Assembly: GCA_001603685.1 (NCBI GenBank)
Contig: LUZO01000164.1
Coordinates: 4,090-12,492, forward strand
Source: Bacteroidales bacterium Bact_23
GTDB taxonomy: Bacteria; Bacteroidota; Bacteroidia; Bacteroidales; Lentimicrobiaceae
Length of the DNA: 8,403 nt
Reading direction: 5' to 3'
Position 1 is the stretch's first letter. Every line of letters starts with the position of its first letter. Made by a program: the position numbers and the translations under genes. The notes under the pieces were generated by a model, which worked only from the letters and a program-made list of their open reading frames with translations, was not told the DNA's origin and ran no database searches. Of the stretch, positions 6,168-8,403 are shown in pieces.

Positions 6168-6848
6168 ATGAAAAAGTTAGCAGCCCTGCTGTTCAGTATA
6201 ATTCTTGCATTCAGCGCCATCGCCCGGGAACCGGGCTTCACTCCGCCGAATTACAAAAAGATCAGAAAATCCATTGAAAAACAGGGCTCAAAAACCTGGT
6301 ACCCCACCCTGATGAACCGCCTTCAGCAGAACGATACCACCCTGACACCCGATGAGTATCACCTGCTCTATTATGGCTACACCCTCAGGCAGGGTTATCA
6401 GCCCTACGCAAAATACCCTCTGGCCGACAGCCTGAAAAACATCCTGAAAAAAGAGGAACTCACGGAAGAAGATTACAGAGCTATCATCAGGTTCGGAACC
6501 GGGCTGCTTGCCGAAAACCCTTTCGAAATCACCCTGCTCGACCCGCTGATATATGCTTACTGGATGACCGGCAATGGTGAAACGGCGTCAAAACTGGAAT
6601 TCCGATTCGGGCGGTTGCTGGAAACCATCTTCAGCTCCGGCGACGGACTCACGAAAAACACAGCTTTTCATGTCATTACGGTAGCCCATGAATACGATAT
6701 GCTCAGGGCGCTCGGGTTCATTTACGGAGGGCAGCAGCAATTAGTTGAGGGAAAATACGACCATCTGAAAGTCGCGAAAAACGACTTCGGAATCGAAGGG
6801 TTCTTTTTTGATATAAGTACTTTCTTCGGGAAATTTACTGCGAAATAG
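6168..6848 (+). CDS. Secreted DUF4919 protein
   Basis: A 226-residue exported protein of a family found mainly in Bacteroidetes; function unknown. The chosen ATG (6168) gives a clean signal peptide (MKK, hydrophobic run, AIA before Arg20). An in-frame ATG at 6087 would overlap the previous gene and bury the signal, so it is rejected. Family hallmarks are PNYKKIRKSIE (27-37), the YPTLMNRLQQNDTTLTPDEY block, HLLYYGY (65-71), SSGDGLTKNTAFHV (156-169), HEYDMLRALGF (174-184), and the C-terminal KYDHLKVAKNDFGIEGFFFDIS. The composition is mostly helical in the middle with TPR-like character, but no catalytic motif is visible. It follows the IscX-like gene by 43 nt with no terminator between them, so co-transcription is plausible. 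It converges on the phosphatase gene. No lipobox Cys is present, so it is periplasmic or secreted rather than a lipoprotein. Confidence 0.85.
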   Translation: MKKLAALLFSIILAFSAIAREPGFTPPNYKKIRKSIEKQGSKTWYPTLMNRLQQNDTTLTPDEYHLLYYGYTLRQGYQPYAKYPLADSLKNILKKEELTEEDYRAIIRFGTGLLAENPFEITLLDPLIYAYWMTGNGETASKLEFRFGRLLETIFSSGDGLTKNTAFHVITVAHEYDMLRALGFIYGGQQQLVEGKYDHLKVAKNDFGIEGFFFDISTFFGKFTAK

Positions 6849-6860
6849 CTGCAGCCCGCT

Positions 6861-7580
6861 TTACTCCATATCCAGGTTCGGCTGCACTTTCAGCTCCATC
6901 GACTGCAGTTCCAGTGCGGGGAGATTTCCGTAACCCGGCCGGTTAATCATATAGCAACCGTTGTCGAGGTCAACAAAGGCATAATCCGGGCTGTTTACCG
7001 CAATATCAATAAAATCGAGGCTCACAGGCACATGGCCGTGAATCAGCTTGCGGTTATCAATCTTTGACGGAACAATGCGGTAATCCTTGATCCAGAGCAT
7101 GGAATGGGTATCCTGAAACGGGTCGTCGATGTTGAAATTCATCCCCGCATGAACCAGCAGGAAGTTGCCTGTAATGTGGTAAAGCGGCAGTTTCCTCATC
7201 CACTCGATGTAATGCGATGGAATCTTGGAAAGCTCGGTGGTTCCGAAACTCTCAAGCGCCTCTCTGCCGCCATGCGGCAACCACAGCGATTTCGACTTAT
7301 TGGCCCTCTTCATAAAAAGAAAACTGCGGGCCTGCTGGTCTTCATCCCAGGCTTTGATGAAGAACTCTTCGTGGTTGCCTTTCAGCGCAACAATGTTATA
7401 TCCCTGATATTCAAGATCCATCACATAATCCAGCACACCTTTCGAGTCGGGGCCGCGATCCACAAAGTCGCCCAGAAAATAGAGGGTGTCATCCTTCGAA
7501 GGAACAACCAACTGCTCAATCAGTGTACGAAGCGTTCGACTGCAACCGTGAATATCAGGGATAACCCACTGTTTAGCCAT
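6861..7580 (-). CDS. PPP-family metallophosphatase (serine/threonine phosphatase / Ap4A hydrolase-like)
   Basis: A 239-residue calcineurin-like phosphoesterase of the bacterial PPP group (PrpA/PrpE/ApaH relatives), cytoplasmic. All metal-site motifs are intact: DIHG (Asp9, His11), GDFVDRGPDS (37-46; Asp38, Asp41, Arg42), KGNHEE (67-72; Asn69, His70), LVHAG (142-146; His144) and HGHVPV (His183). The WLPHGGREALESFG segment (100-113) is the cap element common to small bacterial PPP enzymes. Substrate could be phosphoprotein or a dinucleoside polyphosphate and cannot be settled from sequence. Its ATG begins 3 nt after the gpmA stop, so it is almost surely translated from the gpmA transcript. It ends 12 bp from the convergent DUF4919 gene, and no clear terminator fits in that gap. 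Confidence 0.9.
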   Translation of the reverse strand: MAKQWVIPDIHGCSRTLRTLIEQLVVPSKDDTLYFLGDFVDRGPDSKGVLDYVMDLEYQGYNIVALKGNHEEFFIKAWDEDQQARSFLFMKRANKSKSLWLPHGGREALESFGTTELSKIPSHYIEWMRKLPLYHITGNFLLVHAGMNFNIDDPFQDTHSMLWIKDYRIVPSKIDNRKLIHGHVPVSLDFIDIAVNSPDYAFVDLDNGCYMINRPGYGNLPALELQSMELKVQPNLDME

Positions 7581-7583
7581 AAC

Positions 7584-8333
7584 TTATTTTTTTGCCTTAC
7601 CCTGGTTTGCAACCTCTTCCATCAGTTTTTTGATGGTCTCCTCGTCGCCCAGGAAGTAATCTTTCACAAGATTCAAATTGTCGTCAAATTCAAATACATA
7701 AGGAATTCCTGTAGGCAGGTTCAGCGAAACGATATCCTGGTCACTGATGTTTTTCACATACTTGATCACCGACCTCAGGCTGTTTCCGTGAGCTGCAACA
7801 AGTACCTGCTCCGAGTTCTTCAGCGATTCCCTGATTTCGTTCTCCCAATAGGGAACCATTCTCTCAACATTCTCCTTCAGCGATTCGGTAAGCGGAATCA
7901 GGTTGGGATCAACCTTGCGGTAACGCGGATCGAGGCGCGGATTACGCTCATCGTTTTCTGCCACCGGTGTAGGCGGAACATCATAGCTCCTGCGCCAGAT
8001 CAGCACCTGCTCATCGCCGAATTTGGCTGCGGTCTCGGCTTTGTTCAGCCCCTGCAGGTTGCCATAATGTTTTTCATTCAGACGCCAGCTTTTCTTAACC
8101 GGAATCCACATCTGATCCATCTCTTCAAGTACAATATTCAGGGTTTTAATCGCCCTTTTCAGATAAGAGGTATAGGCTATATCGAAAAAGAAGCCATTCT
8201 CCTTCAACACCTTACCGGCTTCACGGGCCTCATTGATCCCGCGCTCCGACAAATCAACATCTGTCCATCCGGTAAAACGGTTTTCCTTGTTCCAAACGCT
8301 CTCGCCATGACGAAGCAACACTAATTTTTTCAT
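7584..8333 (-). CDS. gpmA: 2,3-bisphosphoglycerate-dependent phosphoglycerate mutase
   Basis: Glycolytic and gluconeogenic enzyme interconverting 3- and 2-phosphoglycerate through a phosphohistidine, cytoplasmic. The 249-residue length is typical of dPGM. LLRHGES (6-12) carries the phospho-accepting His9. NRFTGWTDVDLSERG (18-32), Arg60 in YLKRA, Glu87 in WRLNEKHYGNLQGLNK, the RRSYDVPP loop (114-121) and AHGNSLR (181-187; His182) are all intact, as is the C-terminal tail. The ATG at 8333 has no Shine-Dalgarno but an A-rich leader, which is usual in this phylum, and no in-frame alternative is better. It is first in a two-gene operon with the phosphatase 3 nt downstream. The promoter's -7 box is visible about 50 nt upstream. 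Confidence 0.97.
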   Translation of the reverse strand: MKKLVLLRHGESVWNKENRFTGWTDVDLSERGINEAREAGKVLKENGFFFDIAYTSYLKRAIKTLNIVLEEMDQMWIPVKKSWRLNEKHYGNLQGLNKAETAAKFGDEQVLIWRRSYDVPPTPVAENDERNPRLDPRYRKVDPNLIPLTESLKENVERMVPYWENEIRESLKNSEQVLVAAHGNSLRSVIKYVKNISDQDIVSLNLPTGIPYVFEFDDNLNLVKDYFLGDEETIKKLMEEVANQGKAKK

Positions 8334-8381
8334 ATTTTTTTGTTTTGGTAATTGTTTTGCAACTCAATATTTTAGACGGTG

Positions 8382-8389
8382 CAAAACTA
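8382..8389 (-). promoter_or_regulatory. gpmA: Bacteroidetes -7 promoter box (TAGTTTTG) of gpmA
   Basis: Read on the minus strand, TAGTTTTG is an exact TAnnTTTG match followed by CA, 48 nt before the gpmA ATG. This predicts an A-rich leader of roughly 40 nt. The -33 element would lie just beyond the right end of the window, so it cannot be checked. Confidence 0.6.
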
Positions 8390-8403
8390 CAAAAAATAAC
8401 GCT

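Noticed and set aside
7104..8324. Long + strand open frame (406 codons) opposite gpmA and the phosphatase
   Set aside because: It runs antisense across two genes with complete catalytic motifs and ignores their boundary. Its translation matches no family and reads as the complement of those genes.

Overview
The window looks like a chromosomal segment of a Bacteroidota (Bacteroidetes) bacterium, probably Bacteroidales-like. Supporting signs are a Bacteroides-type methylmalonyl-CoA mutase large subunit, a DUF4919 protein and a DUF4838 protein (both families are common in this phylum), several matches to the Bacteroidetes -7 promoter box TAnnTTTG, mostly absent Shine-Dalgarno sequences, and an intergenic region full of short AT-rich heptamers and GC-rich palindromes. 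No transposase, integrase, tRNA, rRNA or CRISPR array is visible.

Layout. 1-2079 (+) is the large subunit of adenosylcobalamin-dependent methylmalonyl-CoA mutase. It is cut at the left edge and closed by a strong intrinsic terminator at 2102-2136. 2137-2588 is gene-free and is a repeat mosaic: a degenerate 7-bp-periodic purine tract, a small GTCCC/GGGAC hairpin, a second heptamer block ending in six exact GAATAAT copies, then a cluster of GC-rich palindromes with a 38-bp direct repeat. 2589-4841 (+) is a secreted, glycosidase-like DUF4838 protein with a C-terminal discoidin-like domain. 4944-5540 (+) is a DEDDh 3'-5' exonuclease. 5687-6124 (+) is a small acidic protein whose C-terminal half resembles IscX. 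6168-6848 (+) is a secreted DUF4919 protein. It converges, with a 12-bp gap, on a minus-strand pair: gpmA (8333-7584) followed after 3 nt by a PPP-type metallophosphatase (7580-6861). The gpmA promoter lies at the right edge.

How the genes relate. Most are independent housekeeping or hypothetical units: propionate/succinate interconversion (MutB), glycolysis (GpmA), nucleic-acid trimming (exonuclease) and possibly Fe-S or iron handling (IscX-like). The only clear operon is gpmA-phosphatase. The DUF4838 protein has no SusC/SusD or other polysaccharide-utilisation genes beside it here.

The least ordinary parts are the layered intergenic repeat mosaic after mutB and the IscX-like domain carried at the end of a protein twice the usual IscX length. 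I see no clear evidence of a wholly new multi-gene system.
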